Assembly (NCBI RefSeq): GCF_014077625.1
Contig: NZ_JACFXU010000017.1
Span: 1 to 64,000 of the forward strand
Source of the DNA: Sediminihaliea albiluteola
Lineage (GTDB): Bacteria; Pseudomonadota; Gammaproteobacteria; Pseudomonadales; Halieaceae
Direction: 5' to 3'
DNA: 64,000 bases
In this document: positions 37,667 through 46,464 of the stretch, piece by piece
How positions within the stretch are numbered: the stretch's first letter is position 1
How the letters are laid out: the number at the start of each line of letters is the position of its first letter
The notes under the pieces: generated by a model
What the model was told of the DNA's origin: nothing
Database searches by the model: none
What the model saw: the letters and a program-made list of their open reading frames with translations, nothing else
Program-made: the position numbers and the translations under genes

Positions 37667-38308
37667 ATGCTGAAAAAATTGATTGTGGCTTTATCGCTTA
37701 CTGTTCTAATGCCTCTGTCTGCTGTAGCGCAAGAGTGGCGAGAGGGCGAACACTACGACCTGATCACTCCGTCGGTGCGTACTGCCAATAGCAACAAAAT
37801 CGAAGTAGTAGAGTTTTTCTGGTATGGCTGTGGTCATTGCTACAATTTTGAGCCGATGGTTAGCCAGTGGAAGAAGACTTTGGCTGATGATGTCGAAGCC
37901 CATGGCTCTCCCGCCGTGTGGAACAAAGGCATGGAGCTTCATGCCAAAGCTTACTACACCGCGCAAGTGCTAGGTGTCTTAGAGACTATGCACCCAGTAT
38001 TATTTCAGGCGATGAATGTCGACCGTAAGCGCCTCGCCTCTGATGATGAAATTAAAGCATTATTTACGGCAAACGGGGTATCTGCTGAAGATTTCGATAA
38101 GGTCTACAGCTCTTTTGGCATCAATAGTCAGGTACGCCAAGCGAATAGCCGTGCCCGTGCGGCCAAAATTACTGGTACGCCAGAGATGATGGTAAATGGT
38201 AAGTATCGCATCAGCACACGCAAGGCTGGCAGTCAGGCCAATATGCTGAAAATTGCTGATTATCTGATTGAGAAAGAGCGAGCTAGCGCTAGCCAAAAGC
38301 AAAGCTAG
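37667..38308 (+). CDS. dsbA: Thiol:disulfide interchange protein DsbA
   Basis: A 213-residue periplasmic oxidase that forms disulphides in exported proteins. A signal peptide (about 1-21) precedes the thioredoxin fold with inserted helical domain. The active site is CGHC (C55-C58) and the cis-proline loop is in ITGTPEMMV. A good GGGAG ribosome binding site is present. It follows cytochromes c5 and c4 but has its own transcription unit between two terminators. Confidence 0.96.
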   Translation: MLKKLIVALSLTVLMPLSAVAQEWREGEHYDLITPSVRTANSNKIEVVEFFWYGCGHCYNFEPMVSQWKKTLADDVEAHGSPAVWNKGMELHAKAYYTAQVLGVLETMHPVLFQAMNVDRKRLASDDEIKALFTANGVSAEDFDKVYSSFGINSQVRQANSRARAAKITGTPEMMVNGKYRISTRKAGSQANMLKIADYLIEKERASASQKQS

Positions 38309-38323
38309 TATCTAGAAAAGTAC

Positions 38324-38352
38324 AGCGCGACCGGTAATGGGTCGCGCTTTTT
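38324..38352 (+). terminator. Rho-independent terminator after dsbA
   Basis: AGCGCGACC and GGTCGCGCT pair over 9 bp around GGTAATG, followed by TTTT. Confidence 0.85.
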
Positions 38353-38370
38353 AAAGTTTTAAGCTACTCA

Positions 38371-38390
38371 GCGCTGCTCACTAGCAGCGC
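38371..38390 (-). terminator. Hairpin at the 3' end of the flavin reductase gene
   Basis: GCGCTGCT-CACT-AGCAGCGC is a perfect 8-bp stem 11 bp beyond the minus-strand stop. No T-tract follows. Confidence 0.4.
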
Positions 38391-38401
38391 ATGTTGAAGT
38401 C

Positions 38402-39022
38402 CTACATCCCGCTACTGTAGTTTTTTAGCGACACTTTGCCGCTGGCACGTATCTGTCTAAATGCGAGACCGTACTCGCGCAACATTTCTAAGCAATAGCT
38501 AAGACGTGCCTCAAAGTACTCCTGAGCGCTGGGGTTGTTGTCCTGCTCATTGTCATTGAACACCGTGTCGACATAACGAATGATGAGATGCTCTGGTAGA
38601 TAACAGATACGGTTGTTTTTGTAAGAGCTAGTGCGTAACTCGGCGACCGGAAAAGAGCCGCCGTCAGCAACTGACACCGTGACGATCAGCGCCGGCTTGT
38701 GAGAGAGCTCTTCCCCAGCGGTCCACATCAGAAAAAAGTTTTTTAAGCGCGAGGGCACCATGCCGTGCCACTCGGGTGACACCACGATAAAAGCATCACA
38801 GCTATGGAGCGCTTTGCTCAATGGTTGCAGCAGTGCTTGCCACTCGCTGTTATCCGCATCCCAAACGCCTTCATCCCAAAACGGTAGATCACTGTCGGCT
38901 AGGTCGTACAGCCAGGTCTCATCACATATTCCCTGAGCTTTTAGAGATTTCTCAATATAGCGGGAAACCTTGCCACTTTGTGAATTGCTGCGGTGGCTAC
39001 CGCTGATAATGCCAATTTTCAT
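38402..39022 (-). CDS. NADPH-dependent FMN reductase-family oxidoreductase
   Basis: A 206-residue flavodoxin-fold protein of the NAD(P)H-dependent FMN reductase family. The N-terminal GIISGSHRSNSQSGKV binds the FMN phosphate, and SPEWHGMVPSRLKNFF contacts the isoalloxazine, as in the family. I use the ATG at 39022 (AAGGA 7 nt upstream) rather than one at 39040. It lies 18 bp after cysK, so they are probably co-transcribed; the substrate (quinone, azo compound or chromate-like) is not evident. Confidence 0.85.
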   Translation of the reverse strand: MKIGIISGSHRSNSQSGKVSRYIEKSLKAQGICDETWLYDLADSDLPFWDEGVWDADNSEWQALLQPLSKALHSCDAFIVVSPEWHGMVPSRLKNFFLMWTAGEELSHKPALIVTVSVADGGSFPVAELRTSSYKNNRICYLPEHLIIRYVDTVFNDNEQDNNPSAQEYFEARLSYCLEMLREYGLAFRQIRASGKVSLKNYSSGM

Positions 39023-39040
39023 GCCAAGTCCTTGGGTCAA

Positions 39041-40048
39041 TCAGATGGTCATCCAGCCCGGGGTGGGCAGGTTTTTATTGTTTAGAAATACGGGGTTAAA
39101 CAGTTTGCTCTGGTAGCGGTTACCGTAGTCACAGAGGATGGTTACGATAGTGTGGCCTGGCCCGAGTTCCTCGGCGAGTCGCACAGCGCCGGCAATATTG
39201 ATCGCTGAGGAGCCGCCTAGACACAAGCCTTCGTATTGCAGTAGAGCAAAGAGGTAGGGCAGCGCTTCGGCATCGCTGATATTGAAGGCGTGATCAACTT
39301 GGGCTAGGGCGATATTACCTGTGACATGGTTGATGCCGATGCCTTCCATAATGGAGTTGCCCTCACTGGCTTGTAGCTTACCGCTGCGGAAATAAGCCGC
39401 TAGTGAAGCGCCAGAGGGATCGGCAATGCCAATTTGAATGTTCTTGTTGTGAGCCTTCAGTGCAGTGGAAACCCCCGCCAAGGTGCCACCGGTGCCAGCC
39501 GCGCATACGAAGCCATCAATTTTGCCCTCGCATTGGCGCCAAATTTCTTCGCCAGTGGTATCGCGGTGCATGGCCATGTTAGCGGGGTTGTCGAATTGTC
39601 GTGCCCAAATTGCTCCATTAGGCTCTTTCTTGGCGTAGTCTGCGGCAAGGCGCTCGGCAGTGTGGACGTAATGATTTGGGTCGGCGTAGGAGGTTGCGGG
39701 CACGAGGTGCAAATCGGCGCCGAGCAGCTCTAGGGTGTCGATTTTTTCTTTACTCTGAGTGATAGGCATCACTACTGTGCTGCTGTAGCCCAGGGCATTG
39801 GCTAATAGGGTGAAACCAATACCGGTATTGCCAGCGGTGCCCTCTACGATTCGGCCGCCGGGGCGCAGTTCGCCAGCTTGCTCCGCAGCGCGAATAATAC
39901 CCAGTGCGGTGCGGTCTTTGATTGAGCCGCCGGGGTTAAGAAATTCGGCTTTTCCTAGAATCGTGCAGCCGGTCTGCTCTGATACTTGGCGCAGGTGCAG
40001 GAGTGGCGTATTGCCTATCAGTTGGGTGACATCGGCGGCGCTGTGCAA
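39041..40048 (-). CDS. Cysteine synthase A-type PLP enzyme
   Basis: A 335-residue fold-type II PLP enzyme of the O-acetylserine sulfhydrylase family. The cofactor lysine is K44 in NPGGSIKDR, the substrate loop is GTAGNTG (70-76), and the phosphate cup is AAGTGGTLAGV. The enzyme would make cysteine from O-acetylserine and sulfide. The C-terminal part (YGNRYQSKLFNPVFL) resembles CysK-like enzymes longer than E. coli CysK, so cystathionine beta-synthase-like or other specificities are possible. It lies 58 bp after the MFS gene. Confidence 0.88.
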   Translation of the reverse strand: MHSAADVTQLIGNTPLLHLRQVSEQTGCTILGKAEFLNPGGSIKDRTALGIIRAAEQAGELRPGGRIVEGTAGNTGIGFTLLANALGYSSTVVMPITQSKEKIDTLELLGADLHLVPATSYADPNHYVHTAERLAADYAKKEPNGAIWARQFDNPANMAMHRDTTGEEIWRQCEGKIDGFVCAAGTGGTLAGVSTALKAHNKNIQIGIADPSGASLAAYFRSGKLQASEGNSIMEGIGINHVTGNIALAQVDHAFNISDAEALPYLFALLQYEGLCLGGSSAINIAGAVRLAEELGPGHTIVTILCDYGNRYQSKLFNPVFLNNKNLPTPGWMTI

Positions 40049-40106
40049 GGGCAGATCTCCGCTAGTAAAAATGGGTCGCTAGTATGCCATAGCCACAGGC
40101 CACTGG

Positions 40107-41318
40107 TCAGGTCTCCTGAGGCGGATCTAGGCTGCGTACGCGCAGCAGTAAAATAAGCCCTAGGCCAGCTAGGATAGACATCAGCCACACCATGGGTGCC
40201 GGTGAGTCGCTCAGCAGCAGGCCAACCGCTCCGCTGGCAGCTGCTGAGACGCCCATTTGAATAAAGCCAAATAAGGCAGATGCAGTGCCTGCCATGTGCG
40301 GGTAAGGCTGCAGGGCCAGGTTCATGGCGTGTGGCAATACCATGCCCAGTGAGGCGGTGTAGATCATTGTCGGTAACATTAGAGCCCAGATGCTCTGTGG
40401 CCAAATGCTGCTACAAGTCAGCATGATCAGGCAGGCGCTGGCAGCTAATATGGCGCCCATGCGTACTACTTGGTCGGATTCAAAGTGGCTGGCAAGTTTG
40501 GCGCTGGAGGCGCTGCCGATAAAATAGCCCACTACCGTGGTAAGAAAAATAAGGCCAAAGTACTGTATCGGTACACCGAGCATTTCCAAATAGACGAAGC
40601 CGGAAGCTGCGAGGTAGGACATCATCGCCGCGTAGCACAGGGAGCAACCGAGGGCGACCACCATAAAACTGGGTGAAACGCTGAGCTCACGGTAGTTGCG
40701 GCCAATACTTAGAGGGTGAAGGCTCTGTCGCTGTGGCAGTGACTCAGGCAAAAAATAGTGCACCAAGTAAACCATTAGCAGGCCATAAATGGCCAAAAAC
40801 ACAAAAATACTGGACCAAGGGAAAATTATTAGCATGGCGCTGCCCAAGCTAGGGGCAACGGCCGGTGCTAGAGCCATTAGCATGGCAATGATCGACAGGG
40901 CTTTGGCGGCGCGACGCGGGCCGAAAAGGTCGCGTGTGACAGCCCGGGATAGTGTCGGCCCCACGCAGGCCCCGAGACCCTGCAGCAGACGAAAGGCAAT
41001 CAGTTGTTCCACGCTGGTTGATAAGCTGCAACCGATACAGGCAATGATAAAAATTGCGGTACCGCCAATCAGTATCGGCTTGCGGCCGAAACGGTCCGCG
41101 AGGGGGCCGCAAAATAGATGAAAAACTGCAAAGCCGGTGAGGTAGGCGCTCAGGGTGAGCTGAATATTGGCGACCGAGGTATCAAGCGCTTCGCGCATGG
41201 CGGGCATGGCCGGTAGATACATATCGATACTTAGCGGGCCAAGCGACACCATGGCGGCCAGTAATACCAGCATCCAGCGTGAGTCGGGGTGTAAATATTG
41301 CTTATTTGCGGCGGCCAT
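40107..41318 (-). CDS. Bcr/CflA-family MFS drug efflux transporter
   Basis: A 403-residue, 12-helix major facilitator. LGPLSIDMYLPAMPAM in helix 1 and GPLADRFGRKPILIG in the loop 2-3 are characteristic of the Bcr/CflA subfamily, which exports bicyclomycin, chloramphenicol, sulfonamides and also cysteine. Association with cysK downstream makes cysteine or related thiol export worth considering; that is inference. The Lrp gene lies about 100 bp upstream on the same strand. Confidence 0.9.
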   Translation of the reverse strand: MAAANKQYLHPDSRWMLVLLAAMVSLGPLSIDMYLPAMPAMREALDTSVANIQLTLSAYLTGFAVFHLFCGPLADRFGRKPILIGGTAIFIIACIGCSLSTSVEQLIAFRLLQGLGACVGPTLSRAVTRDLFGPRRAAKALSIIAMLMALAPAVAPSLGSAMLIIFPWSSIFVFLAIYGLLMVYLVHYFLPESLPQRQSLHPLSIGRNYRELSVSPSFMVVALGCSLCYAAMMSYLAASGFVYLEMLGVPIQYFGLIFLTTVVGYFIGSASSAKLASHFESDQVVRMGAILAASACLIMLTCSSIWPQSIWALMLPTMIYTASLGMVLPHAMNLALQPYPHMAGTASALFGFIQMGVSAAASGAVGLLLSDSPAPMVWLMSILAGLGLILLLRVRSLDPPQET

Positions 41319-41414
41319 GGGGCGGCGATGCTACCACGCTTTAGGCTGCAAATCGATTCGCTTTGTGCTGATTATTAAACTCGATAGATTAAAGGCTTGC
41401 GATAAAAGTGAGCG

Positions 41415-41900
41415 CTAACTTTCGGTGCCGTTTATATGATCTAAAGGTAGTGCTGTGCGCTGCATGACGCGACGCAACTCAAAGCTGGAGTGCACGCCAG
41501 TGACGCCGGGTATGCGAGTCAATTTGCCGAGCAGAAAGCGCTCGTAGTACTCCATGTCGGCGACCACCGCCTTTAACAGATAGTCAGCGCTTTGGCCGGT
41601 GACTACCGAGCACTCCATGACCTCCGGGTAGCTGCACACTTCTTGTTCAAAAGCGTCAAAGCGATCAGGGGTATGGCGATCCATGCTGATGCCGATATAG
41701 GCGGTGAGTTTTAGGCCTAGCCGGGATTGATTGAGCAGTGTGACATGACCTTGAATGAGGCCCGACTGCTCTAAGCGCTTAACTCGCCGGGAGCAGGGCG
41801 TAGGTGATAAGCCCACTTGTTCTGCCAGCTCTAAATTGCTGATGCGAGCATCGCGTTGCATCAGTTCAAGGATGTGGCGATCAATGCGATCAAATTTCAA
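41415..41900 (-). CDS. Lrp/AsnC-family transcriptional regulator
   Basis: A 161-residue regulator with an N-terminal helix-turn-helix (about 5-55; LAEQVGLSPTPCSRRVKRLE) and a C-terminal RAM/AsnC effector domain. The HTH segment is typical of Lrp-like proteins. It is divergent from leuA and upstream of the MFS and cysK genes, so either set could be its target. The 12-bp palindrome TTATTGCAATAA in the divergent gap is a candidate operator. Confidence 0.93.
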   Translation of the reverse strand: MKFDRIDRHILELMQRDARISNLELAEQVGLSPTPCSRRVKRLEQSGLIQGHVTLLNQSRLGLKLTAYIGISMDRHTPDRFDAFEQEVCSYPEVMECSVVTGQSADYLLKAVVADMEYYERFLLGKLTRIPGVTGVHSSFELRRVMQRTALPLDHINGTES

Positions 41901-41976
41901 GGAAGATGCCTCTGTGTATCTGTTGTTAAGGGTATATGAGGACTATAACTCTAATAAATGGAAAAAAAATAGTGAA

Positions 41977-41988
41977 TTATTGCAATAA
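41977..41988. promoter_or_regulatory. Palindrome in the lrp-leuA gap
   Basis: TTATTGCAATAA is a perfect 12-bp palindrome in an AT-rich stretch 76 bp upstream of the Lrp start and 60 bp before the candidate leuA -10. Lrp/AsnC proteins bind AT-rich palindromes of this size, so it may be an operator for the divergent pair. Confidence 0.45.
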
Positions 41989-42037
41989 GACCACTAAAAA
42001 TAGCAATCTTTGCAGTAATTAACTCAAGGGCTCAGGT

Positions 42038-42043
42038 TATACT
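42038..42043 (+). promoter_or_regulatory. Candidate -10 box of leuA
   Basis: TATACT (five of six) would start transcription near 42050 and produce a leader of about 140 nt before the leuA ATG. The -35 is poor, so an activator may be needed. Confidence 0.45.
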
Positions 42044-42077
42044 ATGCGCCTTGGCTGACACGTCTGTTGCTGCCGTA

Positions 42078-42102
42078 CCAGCGGGGTTATCGCTCCGCCG
42101 GT
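42078..42102 (+). other. Hairpin in the leuA leader
   Basis: CCAGCGGGG and CTCCGCCGG pair around TTATCG with one mismatch and one G-U pair, forming a GC-rich stem about 90 nt before the leuA start. No downstream T-run makes it a terminator. A Leu-codon-rich stretch (CTG TTG CTG) occurs just before it but without a start codon in frame, so leader-peptide attenuation is not supported. Confidence 0.35.
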
Positions 42103-42188
42103 CACTGGGCAAAACCTCACGAGGGCGAGCGTTCTTTAACTAGCGCGCGACAGACCAGCCTCCCAAATACACGATCAGGAAGTTAAGC

Positions 42189-43865
42189 ATGAGCCATTTT
42201 GACCACCGCAAATACAAGCCTTTTGAGCCTATACGCATGACCTCTCGTCGCTGGCCCGATCGTCAGCTAAAGCAGGCGCCGCTCTGGTGTAGTGTGGACT
42301 TAAGGGATGGCAACCAGGCACTGATCGAACCCATGACTGCAGCGCAGAAGTCAAAGCTTTGGGATCAATTGATTAAAATTGGCTTCAAAGAAATTGAAGT
42401 GGGCTTTCCTTCGGCTTCTAGTCACGACTACGACTTTGTTCGCGAGTTGATCGACAACAAGCGGATTCCCGACGATGTGACCGTGCAAGTTCTGACCCAG
42501 GCTCGCCCCGATTTGATCGAGAAGACATTTGCCGCCTTGAAAGGTGTTCGCCGGGCCATTGTGCACGTGTATAACTCCACCTCTACCGTGCAGCGTGAAC
42601 AGGTCTTTAGTCTGGATCGCGATGGCATTATTGATATTGCTGTACGCGGTGCACAGCTGGTGAAAGATTGCGCTGCTCGCTATCCCGAAACTGAGTGGGT
42701 GTTTGAGTATTCACCAGAGAGCTTCACCGGAACGGAGTTAGATTTTGCGGTTCAGGTTTGCGATGCAGTGACTGATGTGTGGCAGCCGACACCCGAAAAG
42801 CCGGTGATTATTAATCTTCCCGCTACCGTTGAAATGAGCACGCCTAATGTCTATGCCGACCAAGTGGAGTGGTTTTGTGACCACGTGGCACGTCGCGATA
42901 GCTTGCTGATTTCTCTGCACACCCATAATGATCGTGGCTGTGCTGTGGCAGCGGCAGAGTTGGGTGTACTAGCTGGGGCCGATCGCGTCGAAGGCACCTT
43001 GATGGGTAATGGTGAGCGAACCGGTAACATGGATGTGGTGACCATGGCGATGAACCTCTACAGCCAAGGGGTTGATCCCGAGTTGCAGTTGGGACACATG
43101 GACGAAATTATCCAGACTGTTAAAGAGTGCACGCAGCTGCCGGTCCACCCGCGTCATCCTTACGCTGGTGAGTTAGTGTTTACGGCCTTTTCGGGCAGTC
43201 ACCAGGATGCAATTAAAAAGTGCTTGGCTAAGCGCGATGAAGATAGCGCTTGGGAAGTGGCTTATCTGCCCATTGACCCTCGAGATATTGGCCGTTCCTA
43301 TCAAGAGGTTATCCGCATTAACAGTCAGTCGGGCAAGGGCGGGATTGCCTATGTGCTCGAGCGTGACTATGGCTATGAGTTACCGCGCTGGCTGCAAATT
43401 GATTTCAGTTCAGCGGTGCAAGCTTATGCGGAACAGCGTGAGAAAGAAGTTTCTGGTGCGGAGGTACTGGATCTCTTCCAGCAGACTTACCTCGCCACTG
43501 ATGGCGAGTTCGCGCTGGGTAACTATCAGGTCAATCGCTCTGACAACGTCGACGAGTTGCAAGTTGAATTGAAACAAGGGGCGAGCACTCACAGCTTGCA
43601 GGGCGCCGGAAATGGCGTGGTGGCCTCCTTTGTCGATGCCATCAGTCGTTTCACTGGCAAGCAGGTGGTGCTGGTGGAATACAGCGAACACGCTCTCAGT
43701 CAGAGCGCTGATGCGGAAGCGGTCTGTTATATCCAGCTCAATGTGAATGGCGAGCGCTACTGCGGGGTAGGTCGCAGCAGCGATATCATTCAGGCTTCGC
43801 TAGACGGTATCTTGAGCGCCATCAATCGTGCGATTAAGCAGGCAGCCGACAATGCCGCGGCCTGA
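42189..43865 (+). CDS. leuA: 2-isopropylmalate synthase
   Basis: A 558-residue enzyme that condenses 2-oxoisovalerate with acetyl-CoA, the committed step of leucine synthesis. It is the longer LeuA type found in Pseudomonas. The N-terminal TIM barrel holds DLRDGNQ (37-43) and the metal-binding HTHNDRG; GNGERTGN follows. The C-terminal LeuA dimer/regulatory domain (about 430-555) would mediate leucine feedback inhibition. AGGAAG precedes the ATG. A long leader and a divergent Lrp-family gene lie upstream. Confidence 0.96.
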   Translation: MSHFDHRKYKPFEPIRMTSRRWPDRQLKQAPLWCSVDLRDGNQALIEPMTAAQKSKLWDQLIKIGFKEIEVGFPSASSHDYDFVRELIDNKRIPDDVTVQVLTQARPDLIEKTFAALKGVRRAIVHVYNSTSTVQREQVFSLDRDGIIDIAVRGAQLVKDCAARYPETEWVFEYSPESFTGTELDFAVQVCDAVTDVWQPTPEKPVIINLPATVEMSTPNVYADQVEWFCDHVARRDSLLISLHTHNDRGCAVAAAELGVLAGADRVEGTLMGNGERTGNMDVVTMAMNLYSQGVDPELQLGHMDEIIQTVKECTQLPVHPRHPYAGELVFTAFSGSHQDAIKKCLAKRDEDSAWEVAYLPIDPRDIGRSYQEVIRINSQSGKGGIAYVLERDYGYELPRWLQIDFSSAVQAYAEQREKEVSGAEVLDLFQQTYLATDGEFALGNYQVNRSDNVDELQVELKQGASTHSLQGAGNGVVASFVDAISRFTGKQVVLVEYSEHALSQSADAEAVCYIQLNVNGERYCGVGRSSDIIQASLDGILSAINRAIKQAADNAAA

Positions 43866-43876
43866 GCGCGGCATTG
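43850..43876. terminator. Hairpin spanning the leuA stop codon
   Basis: CAATGCCGCG and CGCGGCATTG form a perfect 10-bp stem whose loop contains the leuA stop. A seven-T run (43892-43898) follows only after 15 nt, too far for a classical terminator. It is shared with the convergent symporter gene. Confidence 0.5.
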
Positions 43877-43901
43877 ATAGGGCTTAAGGGATTTTTTTAG
43901 T

Positions 43902-45248
43902 TCAATAAGGGTGGCGGCGGAAGTAATCTTTTGCCGCCGCTTTAACTTTACCCGATAGCATCAGGGTGGCGACCATTGTCGGTATGGCCATTAGGCCGTA
44001 GGAGCCGGAAACTAGATTAAATACTACGTCGATACTGACGCTAGCCCCAAAAATTACCGTGCCAACAAATAGCCAGCGGTAGTGGTGCTGGATATCAGCT
44101 CCGAATAAAAAGCCAAAGCACTTAGCGCCGTAGTACCACATGGTGAACATGGTGGTGCTGGATAAAATCAATGTGATGGCAAACATCAAGATGACACCGA
44201 GAGTGCCGAGGTCTTCACGAAATGCGTTGACGGTTAAGTTGATCCCCGATAAATCGCCTGGGTTTTGCCAGGTCCCGGCCAGTAGTATTACCAGTGCAGT
44301 ACAAGTGCAGACAATCAAGGTGTCTGCCACTGGCCCCAGCATGGCAACTAAGCCTTCCCGGACCGGTTCGTTGGTGCGCGCGGCACCGTGAGCCATAACC
44401 TCTGTTCCCACCCCCGCTTCATTGGAAAACGCGCCGCGGCTGATACCAATTAAAATCATGCCCAAGAGACCCCCACCCACCGCTTGAGGGTTGAAGGCTT
44501 CACTAAAGATTGAGGCAAAAACCCCCGGCACTTCGTCGATGTGTATGGCTAGCATGATTAGAGTTAGGCCGAGATAAGTCAGTACCATCACTGGCAAGAG
44601 TGCCACGGCAACTTTGGCCACCCGTGGTAGACCGCCGAAGATCACAATGCCCACTAAGACAGCCATGGCGCAGCCGATCAGTAAGCCGGTCATGGTCGGG
44701 TCCGCGTGGGGGAAGACCTGTTCGCGAATTAGAGCGGCTAGCTGGTTAGATTGGAAGATCGGCAGCGTACCGACTAAACCTGCCACTGAAAACATGATCG
44801 CCAGTGGGTAAAAGCGACGCGGTAGAGCCTCTCGGATGATATACATGGGGCCGCCTTGAAGGCGCCCTAGATTGTCTTCTCCGCGATACATGACGCCGAG
44901 GGTGCAAGTAAAAAATTTAGTGGCTACACCGACCAGCGCAGAGACCCACATCCAGAAGATGGCGCCCGGGCCACCGGCTACGATAGCCAGCGCTACACCG
45001 GAAATATTGCCCAGCCCCATGGTGCCTGATAAGGCGGCGGCCAATGCTTGAGCGTGACTGAGTTCGCCCGGCTCATCCGGCGTGTCGTGTTTGCCGAGCA
45101 TAATGCCCAGTGCGTGACCGAAATGCCGATAGGGTAAGAAGCGTGAATAGAGCGCAAAGAATATTCCGCCTCCCAACAATAAGGTGACTAAAGGGGTACT
45201 CCATACCGCATCGGCGAAAGTGGCAGAGAGCTGCTGCAATAATTCCAT
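43902..45248 (-). CDS. Sodium:alanine symporter family protein (AGCS)
   Basis: A 448-residue polytopic symporter of the alanine/glycine:cation family. NEAGVGTEVMAHGAA is the family signature, and ALAAALSGTMGLGNISGVALAI forms the N-terminal substrate/Na+ region. I use the ATG at 45248 (GGGAGA just upstream), not the upstream in-frame ATG at 45308, because the protein then begins normally (MELLQQL). Likely substrates are alanine, glycine or related amino acids. No glycine riboswitch was recognised in its leader. Confidence 0.92.
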   Translation of the reverse strand: MELLQQLSATFADAVWSTPLVTLLLGGGIFFALYSRFLPYRHFGHALGIMLGKHDTPDEPGELSHAQALAAALSGTMGLGNISGVALAIVAGGPGAIFWMWVSALVGVATKFFTCTLGVMYRGEDNLGRLQGGPMYIIREALPRRFYPLAIMFSVAGLVGTLPIFQSNQLAALIREQVFPHADPTMTGLLIGCAMAVLVGIVIFGGLPRVAKVAVALLPVMVLTYLGLTLIMLAIHIDEVPGVFASIFSEAFNPQAVGGGLLGMILIGISRGAFSNEAGVGTEVMAHGAARTNEPVREGLVAMLGPVADTLIVCTCTALVILLAGTWQNPGDLSGINLTVNAFREDLGTLGVILMFAITLILSSTTMFTMWYYGAKCFGFLFGADIQHHYRWLFVGTVIFGASVSIDVVFNLVSGSYGLMAIPTMVATLMLSGKVKAAAKDYFRRHPY

Positions 45249-45501
45249 GGGTCTCCCGTTTGGCGACTTATCTGTGAATGCTGCGCAAAAATGGCGAGCA
45301 TAACACATGGGCTTTCAGCGCCGAGCACTGATATTCTAAGCTGAGGTCCCTGCGTGACAGTTAAAATAAGACTAGAAGGAGTCATTCTATGCGGGCAACA
45401 CAACAGCCTCCGTGCATCACTGCTCCAGTGTTGGCGTAGATTTGGATAGCTTGTCATGCTCAGCCTGAACTGCCATTGCTGCTTATTAGGGTGCCCGGGT
45501 A

Positions 45502-46389
45502 GTGTTTAGTTTGACTCAAGCAGCGGCGCAGCGCTTTAAGCTGCTTTGTTGTAAGCCGCTGCAGAAACCATTGTTGTGGGCAGTACTGACGCTGTTGCTG
45601 ACATCCTGCAGCAGTACAACCTTTGTCTACAATCGCCTCGATGTCATTTTGCCTTGGTACTTGAGCGACTATGTGGAGCTTGACCGAGCGCAAAAGAAGC
45701 AGCTCGATCTCTTATTGCAGCCATTCTTAACATGGCATCGTCAGCAAGAACTACCGCGCTATCTCGCCCTGCTGCAGCGGGCCGAAGCAATGCTCGATAA
45801 GCCCCTAACTTTGGCGGAACTGGATGACTTGGTGGCAGAGCTGGAAGTGGCGATGAATCGTATCCAAGAGCGCTCTTTGGAGGATTGGCTCCTGCCCTTA
45901 GGTGAAGAGCTCAGCGAAGCTCAGTTAGCAAAGTTCATCACAGTGCTCGAAGATAAGCAGCAAGCACTTGAAAAGGAATACTTACAGCGCAGTGAGAAAG
46001 CCTATCACAAGGAAACCTATAAGCGTTTTCGCCGTGCTTTCCATACTTATTTAGGGCGTTTAACGCAGGAGCAGCGCCTCGTGCTTAATGAGGCTGTGGC
46101 TAGTATGAAACGCGCAGATCAGCTGTGGCTGCAGGAGCGACAAGCGTGGATCGAGCGTTTGCGCTGTATATTGCAACGTGAGGACAACTGGCAACAGGAG
46201 CTGCGTGAAGCGCTCGCAGAGCGTCAAGAAATAGGCAGCCCTGAGTACCAAGAGCTGTTTCAGCACAATTTCGCTGTGATCAAGCAGACAGTCGTAGTGC
46301 TAGTCAACAGTCGCAGCGAGCGGCAGGACCGTCGCTTGCGGCATAAGCTGACAAGCTTGCAGCGAGATATGGCTCGCCTTAAACAGTAG
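45502..46389 (+). CDS. DUF6279-like lipoprotein
   Basis: A protein of up to 295 residues with a lipobox LLTSC (lipidated C36) and a helical, charged mature domain with FVYNRLDVILPWYLSDYVELD after the cysteine. This resembles the DUF6279 lipoprotein family, of unknown function. The start is uncertain: GTG 45502 gives an unusually long pre-lipobox segment, and later TTG codons would give a shorter signal peptide. A 16-codon open frame with an excellent ribosome binding site lies just upstream. Confidence 0.75.
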   Translation: MFSLTQAAAQRFKLLCCKPLQKPLLWAVLTLLLTSCSSTTFVYNRLDVILPWYLSDYVELDRAQKKQLDLLLQPFLTWHRQQELPRYLALLQRAEAMLDKPLTLAELDDLVAELEVAMNRIQERSLEDWLLPLGEELSEAQLAKFITVLEDKQQALEKEYLQRSEKAYHKETYKRFRRAFHTYLGRLTQEQRLVLNEAVASMKRADQLWLQERQAWIERLRCILQREDNWQQELREALAERQEIGSPEYQELFQHNFAVIKQTVVVLVNSRSERQDRRLRHKLTSLQRDMARLKQ

Positions 46390-46421
46390 GGCTTGCCGAC
46401 CGCTGCTAAAAAGTTTGATAA

Positions 46422-46454
46422 AGAAAAGCAGGGCGCCGCTTAGGCAGCGCCCTG
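46422..46454 (-). terminator. Terminator after ilvD
   Basis: On the minus strand CAGGGCGC and GCGCCCTG form an 8-bp GC stem with a 10-nt loop, followed by CTTTTCTTT. It begins about 10 bp after the ilvD stop. Confidence 0.65.
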
Positions 46455-46464
46455 AGTGAGCTGA

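Noticed and set aside
42061-42080. CTG TTG CTG as a leucine leader peptide for leuA attenuation
   Set aside because: No start codon in that frame; the nearby ATG frame stops after four codons and no terminator follows.
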